This document shows, piece by piece, positions 37,901-52,900 of a stretch of DNA of 64,000 nucleotides. Every line of letters begins with the position of its first letter. The first letter of the stretch is position 1. The stretch spans positions 76,604-140,603 of the forward strand of contig VXBA01002660.1 in NCBI GenBank assembly GCA_013399895.1. Reading direction: 5' to 3'. The position numbers and the translations under genes are program-made. The notes beneath the pieces are model-generated. The model saw only the letters and a program-made list of their open reading frames with translations. It was not told the origin of the DNA and did not search any database. Source of the DNA: Serilophus lunatus (lineage: Eukaryota > Chordata > Aves > Passeriformes > Eurylaimidae).

Positions 37901-40900
37901 CTCCCTTTGGTTCTCTACAACTCAAGGGGGGTGAGAAAAGATGAGATGGGTGATGGAAACTGCTTCTTTAGTTTTAAAGGAAATATAAGTGGCTACCTTC
38001 AAGAGCCCCACAAGTCTGTTAGGACTTAACTGTGGGGCAGTTGAAGCTGTTGACAAAACTTGTGTTTGTTTCAGAAGAGCTGCTGTTTTTCATTTCAGAA
38101 TTTAATTATTTCCTTCCTAGCCTGTGTATTATAGTGAACTCTCTTGGAAGTAATGAAATCACAGGAGTGGAAAATGCATGAAAATCAAATCAAACTCCGC
38201 CAAATCTTTTTGCATGTCTAAGAAGATTATATTAAAGAATAAAACTTCATAGTTCTCATTTTTCATTTGTGCTGAGTATTGCTCAGTACAATTATTAAGG
38301 GTGCTAAACAGCTAATTTTTGTCTTGAAACTAAAATGGCCCAGGTTTTGAGTGATGGCTACCTCTCTTTCCTATTTTTGCCCAAGTTAAGAGCCATGAGA
38401 CTTGTGCAGCACTGACACAACCAAAAAGTTCAAGTCCTATTTGCTGAACTGAACTCATAAGAGTTTTCAACTGGACCCAGAAGCCTAAAGTGGATTTTCA
38501 CATGGTGGTAACGTGGTATTAAAAACAAATGCACCAACACTGTTGTTTTTGTGCAGATGAATAATGTGACACCAGAATATTGTCTGGACATCATACAGAA
38601 GTTTGAAGTGTCAGAAGAAAATAAGAAACAAAATGTTCTTGGGATTGAAGGTAAAAAGTTTGATTTCAAAATAAGTTCTGCCTTGATCTACTGCAGTGGA
38701 ATAGAAGTGTTTTAGTGGTGTTTTGGTGTAGCTCTAATGTTTGACCGGGACAGAACATCCCAGAGATCAGAGTCAGGAGTGTGGGTGTGTTTTATGAGCT
38801 GTGGGGGAGATGTGAGTAGGTGGGGTGAAGCAGCAGCTCCTGTCCTGTCCATCCATCCCTCCATCCATCCTACAGCAGTGTGGGCTGGATGCCTGAGGCT
38901 GTGTGGGTTGATGGCTCACTGTGTGTTTGTACAACACAAACCATCCCATACCATGCAGTTCATCCTACAGCCTGCTCCAAGTGAAGGAATGAAAGCCAAG
39001 TTTTTGTCCTGCCCTTTCTCTGTAGATCTGTGCTCCTGCACAGTCCATTGGTTTATGCTTATGTGAAATAAAATAAGGATAGTTGCACGTTCTTTGGGTT
39101 TTAATACCTCATTCACATTGTTTGTGAAAGAAATTGTAAATAGTATTATTCAGAAGCCAACTTGGCCTCAAGTCACACTCATAATGTGGATGAAATAGAT
39201 TAAATGCCATGGTGTGTTCCTTTGCCTGGGAGGGAACTTGCATGGAGCAGCATAATGTACAGAGTGTCTTGGGGTGGGGGGAAGTAGGAACCTTCCTCCC
39301 ATGATATTTAAATTCTGAGAATGGCCCCCTTCACCAAGCTTCTGATGTGACCCAGGGCACTGCCCTTAATCTGAAATAAGAAAGGTAAAATGAACAATCT
39401 GTGACAGTTAAAAAATATTTCAGTAAACATTTCTGTTCCTCTTAACTTTGCTGCTGCTGCTTTTGTCTGCTTTCAGGGCTGGAAACGTTTTCACTGTCCT
39501 TTGGAAATATTTTATGCTTCTTGTTCTTAAAGGAAGTCTTTTAAAACTTTCTGCTCAATGTTGCTCCGATTTAGAGGGTTATGAATCATATTCTTGGGTA
39601 AATGTGCTGGATAGCTGTAAACTGAGATGGCTGGATGAGTGAATTGGCTGTGGTTACCCCACAGCTCTCCCTTGGGTGGCTGCCCTGTCTCTACACCATC
39701 CTCAGTCAAGGCAGGGCTCCTTCACAGCCCAGGAGTGTCAGCAAGGAGCTCTGGGGAGACAAATCCATGTCCTTCCAGCCAGGCCCTCAGTTTGGCTCCC
39801 ATTCCTGCCCCGTGTCCATGGTCAGATCCCCGGTGTTGTCCTGGCCTCATTCGCCGACCGTGTGTCACCCCTCTGTTCCAAGGTTTCACCAACTTCATGC
39901 GCAGTCCCGCCGGCGACGTGTTCAACCCCCTGCACTGCGAGGTGCACCAGGACATGGAGCAGCCCCTCTGCAACTACTTCATCGCCTCGTCCCACAACAC
40001 GTACCTGACGGGGGACCAGCTGCTGTCCCAGTCCCGCGCGGACATGTACGCGCGGGTGCTGCAGGGCGGCTGCCGCTGCATCGAGGGTGGGTCTGGGGCT
40101 GCTCCTGGGGGGCACTGCCACACCCACAGCACTCCTCTGGCCTCTCAGTCCCTTCAGCACTCACCTCCTGCTGTCCAGCAGCCTCAACAGAACCCTTCTG
40201 TTGGGAACATCCCAAAATCACAGACTGGTTTGGGTTGGGAGGGACCGTAACGATCACCCAGTTACACTGCCCTGCCATTGGGGGACTTGCAGATCACATT
40301 GGATTCTTGTCTACCTTCTGCATGATTTAAATAATAGAAAAACATTAGTATTTTCCAGATTCTGGGTGGAATCAAGTCTTTTGACAAAGCTAAACTCAAT
40401 ATTAATTTCTTATGACTGGTATTACAAAACTCACCTGGAAAAAAATTGTTAATCTCAATTTAAAAATAATTAGAGAAAGTGAACCTGAAAAAAATGGGGT
40501 GATTCCCTTCTGCAGGACAGTTCACTAGAACATACAGGAGTGAGTTATCTTGACCTCAGTGTTACTGTAGCTGCTTCACAGCCTGCTTTGTCTTTGAGAA
40601 GTTTAACTGCCTGTAGAGGCAACAGCACTGACAAGTTGGGTGTAAATCCAGGGTAAAGTAATTCATTAAGAAAAGTATTCTTGTGCTGGTCCATTCTACA
40701 TGTGATGGATTTGCTGCTGCTGTGCATATAATCAGCTACAAAACTGCAAGTTAAATTGGGAGTGGGAAAAAATAAATTGTTTTTAGATAGTTTGTCTTCA
40801 GAAGAGAAAGCTGCTTTCCCAAGGTAGCTGTATACTTGACCTATTACACTTTTTTAATTTTATATATGAGGGGAATAAACCAATAGAAGGGAAAAAAAGT

Positions 40901-43900
40901 AGTTCTAGGTTGCAGGAATCTCATTTGATTTAGGAACAGACCATCTTGTTAGTCTTGGCTCAATTGGTAGGTCGTGAGAGATGGAATGAGCCTTGTTGGG
41001 TATGTGAGTTCTGCTGGCAGCAGGAATGTGTGAGGTGATGGGCATCTCACTGGATGTCTTTTTGTCTTGCTAGTGGATTGCTGGGATGGCCCAGATGGAG
41101 AGCCAGTGGTGCACCACGGCTACACCCTGACCTCCAAAATCCTCTTCCGGGATGTGGCCGAAACCATCAACAGACACGCCTTTGTCACGAACGAGTGAGT
41201 GCAGAGCCAGCTTTGAAGCTCCCCCTGCTTTCTGCAGTTAATCCATCCTGAAATCAACAATCAGCACCAGGCAGGCCACGTGTTCCTCCAAACACACCGA
41301 GGCTGATTCTGTTCCCCTGATTATTGCACGTGTCCTGTTTATTGGTCAACTGCACAGACTCTTCCCATCAATGCCATGAGAAATTTCTGCCCAAATCAGA
41401 CCTTTCATGCACCATAAACTCTGATTTCTAACAGTCTGCCACTGTTGGATGTCTTTCAACAGAACTTCCCACTCATATCCCCGGGGAAATTCTCCTTCAA
41501 AATCAATACTGTGATGTTCTCTACCTACAGAAAATACTTTATTTCAGCAGGAAAATTGGAAAGCTGTCACAAGCATAGTATGAGGAAATGCTGAGGTGTG
41601 GGCTAGTGTTTGATGCTCTTTCATTTGCCATGGTGCTATACAACAGATTATTATGGACTTTAACCAGATATGTACAGTGGTCTGAAATCCTGAGTAGATG
41701 TAGAAAATTTTGAGTAGTCTAGAGAGAATAAAGGGGAAATGCCTCTTTTTCTTTATTAAAAACAGAAAAAGGAAAAACATGACCAAATGATGGGTGTGTG
41801 GGGAAAAAAAACCCAAAGAGCTAACCAAGCCCAAAAGGTTGATGTTACTGACTAGAATTAGGAGGTGGTAATTTCAAAACTGAAGGAGGTGGTTCTTCCT
41901 TTGGTGTGGAGTTGGTAGGTGGGGTTCTTTGCCAAGGATTGTGGGGCTTCCAGGAGTTTAGAAAACAGTGGGGCAAATTTGTGGAAGAAATAGGCTGTTA
42001 CATCCATAGTTGGTGTGTTAAGCTGTGCAGGTGTTCTCTCTTCACACACAATTATGATGCTGTCTGGGGTTGTGTTTCCAGGTTTCCAGTGATCCTGTCT
42101 ATTGAAAACCATTGCAGTATTCAACAGCAAAAGAAGATAGCTCAGTACTTGAAGGAGATATTTGGTGACAAGCTGGACTTGTCATCTGTAAGCACAGGAG
42201 ATCCCAGACAGCTTCCCAGCCCTCAGAGTCTGAAAGGGAAAATCCTGGTGAAGGTAACTTGCTGCTGGTGATGTGTCCAGAATGCAACAGAAGTCAACAT
42301 GTGATACTTATTGTAGATTTTCTTTGGTTTTGCAGAACCAGTTCATATTCCCTCAGTATCTAAACATTATCCTGCAGTCCTCTCATGGACAGAGTACTTT
42401 GGAATGAGATAAAATTTCATGCCTTCCCCTTTGCCCTGCTCTGAGCAGTGTTCCCTGAAATGAACCTGTTTTCAAGGTTCATCAGCTGTGTTTGTGGAAG
42501 AAGAGCACCTTGGAAGGAGCTGGAGGAGGTCCTGGAACACTGGAGTTACTGCTGGGGGCAGGATTAATTCCTCGAGCCTCTCACTCCAAATGGATTTGCT
42601 CTGAACAGAATTTCAAAGATCAAGATGGGTAGAAAAAGAAACAAGAGAAAGGCAGACCTCTGAGAGGATGATTAATAGACTTGTGGCTTGTTAGATTGTC
42701 TAATTTACGTTGGCACAGGGGGGCAATTACTGCAGCGTGAGCTCTTGAGGTACTATTTTCCACCTCTATCCTTGGTATCAATTTGGCTACAGGGATTCAC
42801 AATTTCAGTTTGATCTTACCTTGAACATATTTTAGTGTACAGTACAGTGCTGACCCAGAATTAGAAATCCTTTGAGTGCTCAGCTGGGATTTTGAATGTC
42901 AGTGACTCGGTTTTCTGGGGTAACTCTGATTAATGAACTGTGGAAGGATGTAGGTCTGTTGTTCCAGGGATTCAGATGGAAATGTGTGTAATGTCAGTCA
43001 TGCAACAAACCCAGCAAACCTGTCATGAAATACCACCTCAGTGCACTAAAGGCAGGAGAGGTGTGGTGCTTTGCTCTTCTTAACTGAACTTCTGAGCTGG
43101 TTTTCCAATTACATTTGAGATTGTAATTTCAGTGCTGAAACCCTGTGGGTAACAACAGACTGGTGTGGAGCTGAGCTGTTTTTCAGAATCAGAAATTCTG
43201 TTTTAAGTGTAACAGTATTTTTGCAGCAAGCTCTGCTCAATTTAAGCAGCCCTATTGGAAAAGATAAAAATCAAATGTAGGAATCAGTATCTTTTTGAGT
43301 AGTTAGCCAACTTCTCAGCCACATGTGCATTTACTGTGACTGTTTTTACTCACTTCAGGGCAAGAAGTTGCCATGCAGTCTGGGAGCAGATGCTGAGGAA
43401 GGAGAAGTTTCAGAAGAGGACAGTGCTGATGAAATTGAGGACGACTGCAAGTTAAAGCCCTGCTATGTATGTGCACACAGTCAGTGCCCAGAGCTGCATT
43501 TCTTACATGCGCTCTCCATGTCTCAGCAGATCAGAGTGTTTAATTTCTAGGATTTTGATTCCTAGATCAGATTCATGCTGTTCTATAAGATCCATTTTTA
43601 TTTTAAGTGCCTTATGTAAGAGATGGGTTTGTGTCTGTATAGTCCTCATGACTGTTGTTAGCAGAAATTCCTTTCTTTTTTTACTGTTTGGAGTAGTAAT
43701 CTAATGATTAGGTTGTCTGGTATTTTGAAGGAAGTGTGTAAGTACATCAGCTGAGAATTCCTGCTCTTCTGAAAGAGAAAGTCAGGGCCAGGTCCTGGGG
43801 GTGATCTGTGTGGGGCTGTGCTTTGGTGGGGCAGTGTGAGCTGTGTCAGGAGGACTGGAGAGAAAAGGAAAAGGGAAATGGCACTAAAAGCCACCAACAG

Positions 43901-46900
43901 AAAAGGCATAATCCTGCAGGAATATGCAAGAAGCCTTTTCTTGCACAGAGAGGAAATGTTGGGAGCACCATGTGACCCAAAGTGTGTGAGATGCTCCCTG
44001 GGGCTGTCCCACAGTGAGGGACAGAATCTCCTTTAACTGGGTTCCTTGGATGTCTTTCAGAGTAATGGTGCAACTGAGCACCAGGTGGAATCTTTTATAA
44101 GAACAAAGCTGGAATCTCTGATAAAGGAGTCCCAGATCAGGGACAAGGAGGATCCTGACAGCTTCACTGTGAGAGCCCTGCTGAAGGCCACACACCAGAG
44201 TTTCAATGTTAACCTGAAACAGGTATGTGGGCTCTCCCCTTCACATGCCCTGGGGATGTTGGGCAGTGCAATGTGCTGCACACTGTTGCAGGTGAGAAGG
44301 CTGGAACTTAGCAATGACTTCTGAGAGCTGGTTTTATCCAAAAGGAGAGCTTGGAACTATTATAAAAAAGTATCTAAGGAGGGAATTGATGTGATTGAGC
44401 CTGGAGAGTGTATTGGGTCAATGTGTTCTAGTCTGGTTTATTCCTTGTAAAACTTGGAAGACACTAATGCAGCAAGTTCTGATAGTGCAGGTGTGTGTGA
44501 AGCAATTTGGTTTGTGTTTGGGTTACTGGGGACAGATCCCTTTTCTGTCTCCTCAGTCCTGTCTCAACAGGCCACGAGAACTGTAGGTGTGGCTGCCTGT
44601 ACCACCTGGTGGCTGTTTCCTGCAGCACTAAACCAAGGACTGGGCTTTTCCTGCCCTAAGCAAGGTTCTGGTTTTTCATGACTGATTTTTCATAGTATTC
44701 TAAATAAGAATAGTTTCTTTTCACTTTTGACATCCAACTGTTTTTGTAAAACAGTAAAATATGTCAGAATTTTGAGTACAGCAGCAGTTGTTGTTGTAAC
44801 TCAACAGCAGATACTACCTTGAGTCCACGGTGACCACACTTTCACCTCATCCATGGTGGGATGTTAAATACAGAATTTTTTGTGCCTCTAACCTGTGTAG
44901 TCATAAAGCTCAAGTACCTGTACCTTTCCTTTTTCTACATCTTCCCACTCTGTGGAGCTTAAGTTTTTCCTGTCAATCTCTCTCCAAAGCTGGACCTGTG
45001 AGACTTCCCTGAAGCCAGGCTTGACTACAGAGAACACACTTGGGTTGTGCAGCTGCTTGAGACATCTGGGGAAGGTTGAGTTGTGGTGGAAGGGGGCTCT
45101 AAGAGGGAAAGGCCAAGGCACCTGACCCCACAGGAGGGTTATTTTCAGGCTGTGGCTTTGCAGTGTGAGCCCAGCCTGTTTGCTGGTTCTGAGGTCAGAG
45201 AAGTGGGATTTCAGAGAGCAGACTCCTGTCAGTGAACCTGATCAGTTATAAGCCATTTCAGTATTACCTTGTGTTAAAAGAATTACATTTGACATGCCTG
45301 ACATATCTGGGAAACAATTGGCCCCTGGAGAGCATTTGAGGAAGTTTTGGTTGAAGATTTCCATCAGGTGTTGGATACAATGCCTGAGATTGCCCATTAC
45401 ACATCACTGATGTGACCAGAATGCTGAAATACTCCAGTAATGTCAGTGCATTATTCAAACATCTGTCAGGTGATACTAAACGAGAGAATTTTCTAATTGA
45501 CTTTAATTTATGGAATTTTAATTTCACCCTTCCCCTGCTGCAACAGTTCTGTGAGGACTGATTGTGTGTGAATGTTTTTTCCTGGGGTCTTAAAGCAATA
45601 CAGAACTGAATAATTAAGAATAATAAGTTAAAACGATTGGAAGGTTAATTTATAGGAATGTTGACCTAGTGGGGAGAAAACTAAATGGTTAAACATGCTG
45701 GTTTGGTAATTCTGTAACTCATTACCTGGCTTTGTGTGCTGGTGATGTAAAGCTCTTTTCTACAAGTTACTGTGTAATTGATGAACCAGAAAGGGGTCAG
45801 TTGGGATGTTTTCCTGCTTTTTAACTGATCATTTTCCTTTGCTTCATTATTGAGCTGCCTTTCATTTCCCCAAAAACTTGTTATAAAAAAAAAAATCTGC
45901 TAGTTTTTTCTACATCTTACAGAGACTTCCAGTCTGAGCTGGAATAAATCTTTAAACATAGCCATAGAGGTTATTGGTTTTCCTGGCCCAGAATGAACCC
46001 TCTCATGCCCACATTGATCTGATAGCCAGGAGTGAATCCAGCTCAGCACTGAACTGGGAATAGCTGGAGTTCAGAGGACTTGCTGAAGTGCTGGGGGAAT
46101 ATTCTTCAGCTTTGTTTTGCTCTTCAGAAGATGAAGGGCTGTGTTTTCTGACAGAAAAAGCAAGATGCTGCCAGGAGTTATCCAGCTGATGTCTGAGGCA
46201 TGGCTGGGAATGTGAAACTCAGACTCCAGGCTGCCTGTGAAAAGTTCACATTTATCTGTTTGAAGATTATTTTCCCCCTCCTTTTCTTTGTGTAGCTCTT
46301 CAAGAACACTCAGACGTTGGGGTTATTTGTTGCTTGCCTGGTTTTGCTGGACTGCTTTTTCTCCATGCTTTGGTGTTGCCTTGAGTGTTAATGTTTTTCC
46401 ACACTGTTAGAGGATTCTAAGCTATCAAGTATATAAAGGAATCAGAAAAGTTCTGTAATGAGATTTTGAGTTTCAATTTGTGTTCACAGATCAGCCTTTA
46501 ACTCAGTTTTTTTCTCTCATGTGCAATCACTGTACTTTTCTAACCGAACGATGGTGACATACAAGAGCCTGCATTAGTTTGAAATAGTGCCTTTTAGTAC
46601 CAGACTCCTTAAAGACAGTTCTGAAGGTATCCGGTTACACTTTTTATTGCACTTCCTCTGCACAGAACCTGGACACAAAAGAAGGTGGAAAAAAGTCTCA
46701 CGGTCGATCATTAATGGGCAACTTTGGTAAACACAAGGTAAGTAAAATGAGAGGCTCCCTTTGCTGTTCTGGGACTGGCAGCATTCCAGAGCCCCTGGGG
46801 GTGTTTCATTGCTTGAGACAAGCTGGGTGGATGTGGGGGCAGTGAGGAAAGGCTGTGTGGTCACACTTGGTCTCTGCTGTTCAGCACCTCTGGCTCAGTG

Positions 46901-49900
46901 CATTTTACTCACTCGGGGTGTGTTGAGATCCCCAAGTGCCTGTTGAGCCTCAGAGTGGACACTTCACATCACAGCCTGTGCTTGCTGCTGGCCAGACAAG
47001 CGCTGTGGAATGAGATGGCAAAAGTCAGCCACTGAGGGCTGCAAAGGATGTCAATAATTTAATTACTTCAGCTCGTTACCCTAATGGATACAGCAGGTTG
47101 GAAAGCCCACGTGTTTCATCTCTGCTGAAAAAATAAGAGTATAAATAGATTTTTTTCTTTTAATAATGATTGTATTGTAGACTGAGGCAACAGGGACATC
47201 CTGTAACTTCTCCCAGTGCCTTTCCAGCTGAAGGGATGCCTGGGAAAGCTGGTAACTGTTGATGCTTCTGCAGACACAGAATTATCCATCCAGCAATATC
47301 GACACATGATGTTTTCAGGCAGCTCTTGTGCCAAAGTGTATCCATGGATAAACTCTTTAAAAACTGCCAGTGGAGAGACAGAGACACTAATGCTGGCAGT
47401 TCCTGCAAATTAACTGCAGGGAACATCCTCAGTGCAGACCTTCAGTTCCAAAACTGAACCATGCAAATGATTTCCAATACAGTCAACTTTTATGTCAGCA
47501 CTAAACACAGCAAACTCAATAATGTTTGGTATTGGTGTATCACAACAGGAAGAAAGACATCAGTGCTCAATGAGCTGTATGAGCGAAAGGATGAGGAGCT
47601 CTCAGTTATGTTGTTATTACCTCTTGATGAGAAGGGAATTAAATAACACTTGAAGCTGTGGTTAGTGTTATAAACAGCATAATGTTGGAATTGGAAACTG
47701 TGTTAAATCATAGGTGCTTATGAAAAGAAAAAGGTGGTTTTGAGGTTTTAATCTTTTTATCAAAGCTGTTTACTGCACACTGTAATAGCAAAGAATAATT
47801 TGAATGTTTGTGTGTGTGGCTCACAAGGGAGCAGAAAGATGATGTTTGAAAATTTTGCTTGGACTGTTCTAGTTTATTTGTTAAATTTTCCATACTGGGG
47901 GAAGCAAAGGAAGGTGGAAGCAGCGCTCTGTATGTCTGGATCCTACTGTGTGTTACTGTTTGTTAATTATGACCCAATCCATTAGGATTCCAGCAGGACC
48001 AGTGGCCTGGAGCCAGGGCAGCACTGTTGTCCTCGTGTCAGGAGGGACAGGGGAGGAAACTGCAGAGCACACAGAGGGCTGGGGTGCTTTAGGCTTGGCT
48101 CTGCTTGCCAGCAGGTGAACCTGCTGCATGGCTGCAGGCCTGGGTCCCTCCGTGGGGTGGAGGGAGGTCAGGCCACAGTGCTTTGTGCTCGATGTCCTTT
48201 GTGGAATCCCTTGATGTCCCACCAGTGCTTCTGCTGTCAGAGCCCCAGGGTCATCCTGTGTCCCTGCAGGACACTGGTCCTGAGCTGCAGCTTCCCCATT
48301 TACTCAATATTAGCCTCAGTCAGGTGGATTTCTAGAGCCACCCCATGAACTGACCCAGCTGTGCTTGGCTCTTTCCTCTCCACAGAAAGCTGCAAAGGCA
48401 GCAGCCAAACACCACAGTGCATCAGATGAGGATGACATCCAGCAGAACCCTCCTGGGAAGGAACCAGGGCAGCCCCACAGGTGAGCTGGGAATGCCCAGA
48501 GTTGTGCAGCTCACTTGAAGCCAGAGGCTTGTTTACTGCCATCAGCAGTTCCATGATTTTTGCCTCGGGAAGTCTGTGCCCAGGAGCACATGTATGACAC
48601 ATATGTCATGTGTGACACAGCTTTGTGGGGTGTTTGGCTGTATCTGGTGTTAATGATCATGTTGATTGTCACAGGTTGCAAACAGCAATTACCATCAAAC
48701 TGGAAAGACAGCAGCACTCTGCTAATGCAAAGATTCCAATCCCCATTTTGCCTGCTGTAAACAGTGCTCAAAGCAAACCATGCAGGTTAAATAAGGTGCA
48801 TCACAGCTCAGGCAACTTCATTGCAGCTGAGAATGCAAAGAAAAAGCAATCAAAACAATGCCATCGAGAATGCATTTGCTGTCACTGAAATGCTCCCTGG
48901 CTTTGTCTAGAAGAGCCATGGTGCAGCTATTTCATTATGTTTTAAATGAAAAGTTTTGTTTGTGGTGGGACTGTGGAGGTGCAGGGGCACAGCCATCCCA
49001 GAGCCCCCTCTGAGGAGGTTTGCTGCACACAGCTCCTCGCTCACAGGGCTGGAACAGAACAGGAAAGGGATTGAAATATGCCTGAAATACTGACAATTCC
49101 CATTTTCTCTTGCTGTGTGTGCTGCCCCAGCAGACTGGCTCGTCGGAGGAAGACGGTGAAGCTGTGCCGAGCTCTGTCTGACCTGGTGGTTTACACCAAC
49201 TCCGTGGCTGCCCAGGACCTCGTGGATGATGGTACAGCCACTGGCACTCATCAGAGAAATGGGCTCAGTCTGCTCTTACTGGGTCACAAGGACTAGAGCT
49301 AAGCTAGAGCCCAGCTGGGCTCTCCTTCCCCAGCAGTGGGATGCAGTGGGAATGCTGCCAGCAGTAGGTTTCTCTGTGGATTCTCCAGTCATGGCTGGGG
49401 TTCTGCAGGAGGAAAGGCCCCAGCAATCAGCTGGAGCTCTTGCTTGGCTTTCAAATCTGGAAACTTGAGGGTAGAACATAAGCCCCTCCTGTAAGGGGAG
49501 CTGTTAAGCAAGTTGCATGATTTGTATGACAAGAAAATCCATCCTTGTAACTGAACTAAACCTCATGTTCCCCTTGATTAATGGCAGTGTAATGAGGTCT
49601 GAGTTGAGGCCCCATCTGGGATTGCTTTGTCACCTGTTTGCTGTTTAACCATAACACAGGGTCAACGGGGAACGTGCTGTCCTTCAGTGAAACCAGAGCC
49701 CACCAGGCAGTGCAGCAGAAGGCTGAGCAGTTCATGCTTTACAACCAGAAACAGCTGACTCGGGTCTATCCATCAGCCTATCGGATCGACTCCAGCAACT
49801 TCAACCCTGTTCCCTACTGGAATGTTGGCTGCCAGTTAGGTGTGTGTGGCTTAAGAAACTTGCTGCCCCTTCCTTGTGCACATGCTAAGAAATGTTATCT

Positions 49901-52900
49901 TTATCAGTGACGCCTGAGTTTTCTCTTTCAGTGGCTCTGAACTACCAGTCTGAGGGACGTGTGATGCAGTTAAATGAAGCAAAATTCAGGGTAAATGGCA
50001 ACTGTGGTTATGTCCTCAAACCTCAGCAGATGTGCAAAGGTAATGCCCACCTGTACATTTATTAGTGCAAGTGCCAGTCCTTTCACAAAGTGTCCTCACG
50101 GTGACGTTGTGAAGGCACAAGAAAGGAAAGTAAGAACAAAAAAAGAATCTTTCATACTTCCATGCATTCAAAGAAAAGAATTTTAAAATTAGTAACAGCT
50201 GCTCCATACTCTGTTTCTTACTTGTGACTGAATTTTGGCTGTATGTTTGCATCTTGGGAGGTGATATTTATCCTGTGTACTGTTTTCCTTACCCTTCTAA
50301 TTTTTCCCATCTTTTAGGCTCATTCAACCCCTACTCTGCTGACCCCCTTCCTGCCAGTCCTAAAAAGCAGCTTATTCTGAAAATCATCAGTGGGCAGCAG
50401 CTCCCTAAGCCTCCTGACTCGATGTTAGGGGACCGAGGAGAGGTGAGATCCCTGATCCCAACAGCTCCATGGGAGCTCCTGGAGTGACTCAGCACAGGAC
50501 TCAGACTTTCCTCCCTATTGAAGTGCTTCAGCAAATCTCACATATTGTCAATACAAAATATAAATACCACTTTTCCCCTCAGTCTGTATCTGGCATATGA
50601 TGTTTAAGAACTGATTTGCTTTGTACTTTAAGGGTGACTTTACGTGTTTGAAAATGAGTCATAGCTGGCCATAGCTCTGGGGACTGCAAACCCTACATCA
50701 ACTTGGACTTCATGAAATCATTTCCCATGATACTGCTGCTTGAAAATTCATGCCAATCATGGGAATTTGAATTCTCATATGAATTTAAATCAGCTCTCTG
50801 CATAAATTTCTTAAAAATTGATTTTCACTTGTATCATTGGCTTGCTTTTAAAATACTTTGTTTTTAAACAATAGATAATAGATCCCTTTGTTGAGGTGGA
50901 GATCATTGGGTTACCTGTTGACTGCTGTAAAGATCAGACCAGGGTGGTGGATGACAATGGTAAGATAATCTAAGTGATTTCTTCTTCTTGGAATAAAATA
51001 TAAAGTAATTATAGATGATTCAGAGGGTGTTATTGCTTTCTAAATTGCAAAGCTTTTTATCTGATGAAATCAGATGATTGTGTTTTAACAAACTAACTCT
51101 GCTTTCTAGATAGAATTTCTGATGTGGGGAGACAGACAAGCTAGAGGTGAAGGGCACGGCCTGTTCACCACATTGCCTTTCTCCTGGAATGTTCTTAGCA
51201 GAAGTTCAGATATAAATATATATATATATCCATGTCTCTCTGTATACCTATCTCAGTTCTGCAAAACACAAGCTTACTGTGGTGTCCCTGCCAGCTGCCC
51301 AGGCAGGACCATTTTGTTTTTAAAGCAGTCCAAGAGACAAATCTCACATTTAATGACTGAGTGTGCCCAGATCCAGATGAGCAACAAGCAGTGGGTTTTC
51401 TTTTCTGCTGCTTGTTTCCTCCAGCTCTGCAGTGTGAGAATTGAGGACAGCACTTGCTCTGGACTTGTTTCCCAAACGTTGTGGCCTGTTTGCTTTGCAG
51501 GGTTTAATCCTGTTTGGGAGGAGACTCTCACCTTCACCATCCACATGCCCGAAATCGCCTTGGTGCGGTTTCTGGTCTGGGACCACGATCCCATCGGGAG
51601 GGACTTTGTGGGGCAGAGAACTGTGGCCTTCAGCAGCCTCGTGCCTGGTGAGTCCCACTGCTCCTCCTTGGCCTGGAAATCCAACAAACAGCTTTGGACC
51701 TAAAGATGAGGTTCCCAGCATAAGACACATGCTTATATCTCTGTGACTTTGTGCGCAGGCTTGGACAACTCTGCTGTTCTCTCAGGGTGGTTTGTACTTG
51801 AAGGAGTTTCATTGTCTGTGCATTTGGAAATTACTGCTGGTCTTACTAATAACTTGGAGACAATTTATACTGAGGGCTTGGAAAACCTGGGAGAACATAA
51901 GAGAATTTTACTGAAGGCATAAGGTGGCTTTCTGTATATACACCACTTTTATAGACAATCATTGCCAAATGTACCTGAAATGCAAACTGCTGCTTCTGCG
52001 TGTTTGTTTGTGTGAAAATATTTGTTTCTGTTTCCCCAGGCTATCGCCACGTGTATTTGGAAGGACTGACAGAAGCATCCATATTTGTTCACATAATCAT
52101 TAACGAGACCTATGGAAAGGTAGGTTTAGTTGGAACTTGACATCTTCCTTCTGATAAAAATGGATTTAAATATACCACAGCCCTTCACAAGATTTGTGTT
52201 GGGGTGCTCAAGAGGCAGAAGGATGAGGCTCATACTGTGGGGGGTTCCTTGCAGATCTGCAAGGAAGCCACGACATACCACTGCTCTGCTCTTGATGTGC
52301 ATGTACTTAGAGGGTTTTTTACTGTCAGCACCTACTAATTATCATGTCTACATGCAGGAAGTACATTTCTTTAGTGTGTAAAACTGATTTTATTTTCCAA
52401 GTACATCTTGAGAACTGTAACTGCACCAGAACATGGTATTTGAGAAGCTATTTTTAGCAGCAAAATTAATTGATTTAAATTAACCTATTTTATAATTTAA
52501 GGTTTTAGTGCATACATTTTGCTTTTGTGCTAACTTTGAAATGTTTTTAAAATGAAAGTAAAAGCCAGTGATTTTTTTCCTGCATTTTTCTTCAGCTGAG
52601 CTGTTTACAGGAGGTCACTGGAGATAAGTAGCACAAAGAAATGAAGGCCATATTGAAGAGGGTGCTGAAGCAAAATAGCACTTTTGCAGTGATTTAAGAA
52701 AAAGAGACAGAAAACAGCACAGGCAAAAACCTGACCTTTATGAAGGGTCTGGGTTGCAGAGGTTGGCCCCCAGTCTTTGTCCCTTCTGAGAGAGGATGCA
52801 CAGAATGCCATGACAAACATGTAACCCACAGTTGTGCAGCATCCAAGGAAAGCTCAGTGGAACAGATAAAAAAAAGCCATAGAGAAAGGCCTGAGGCTGA

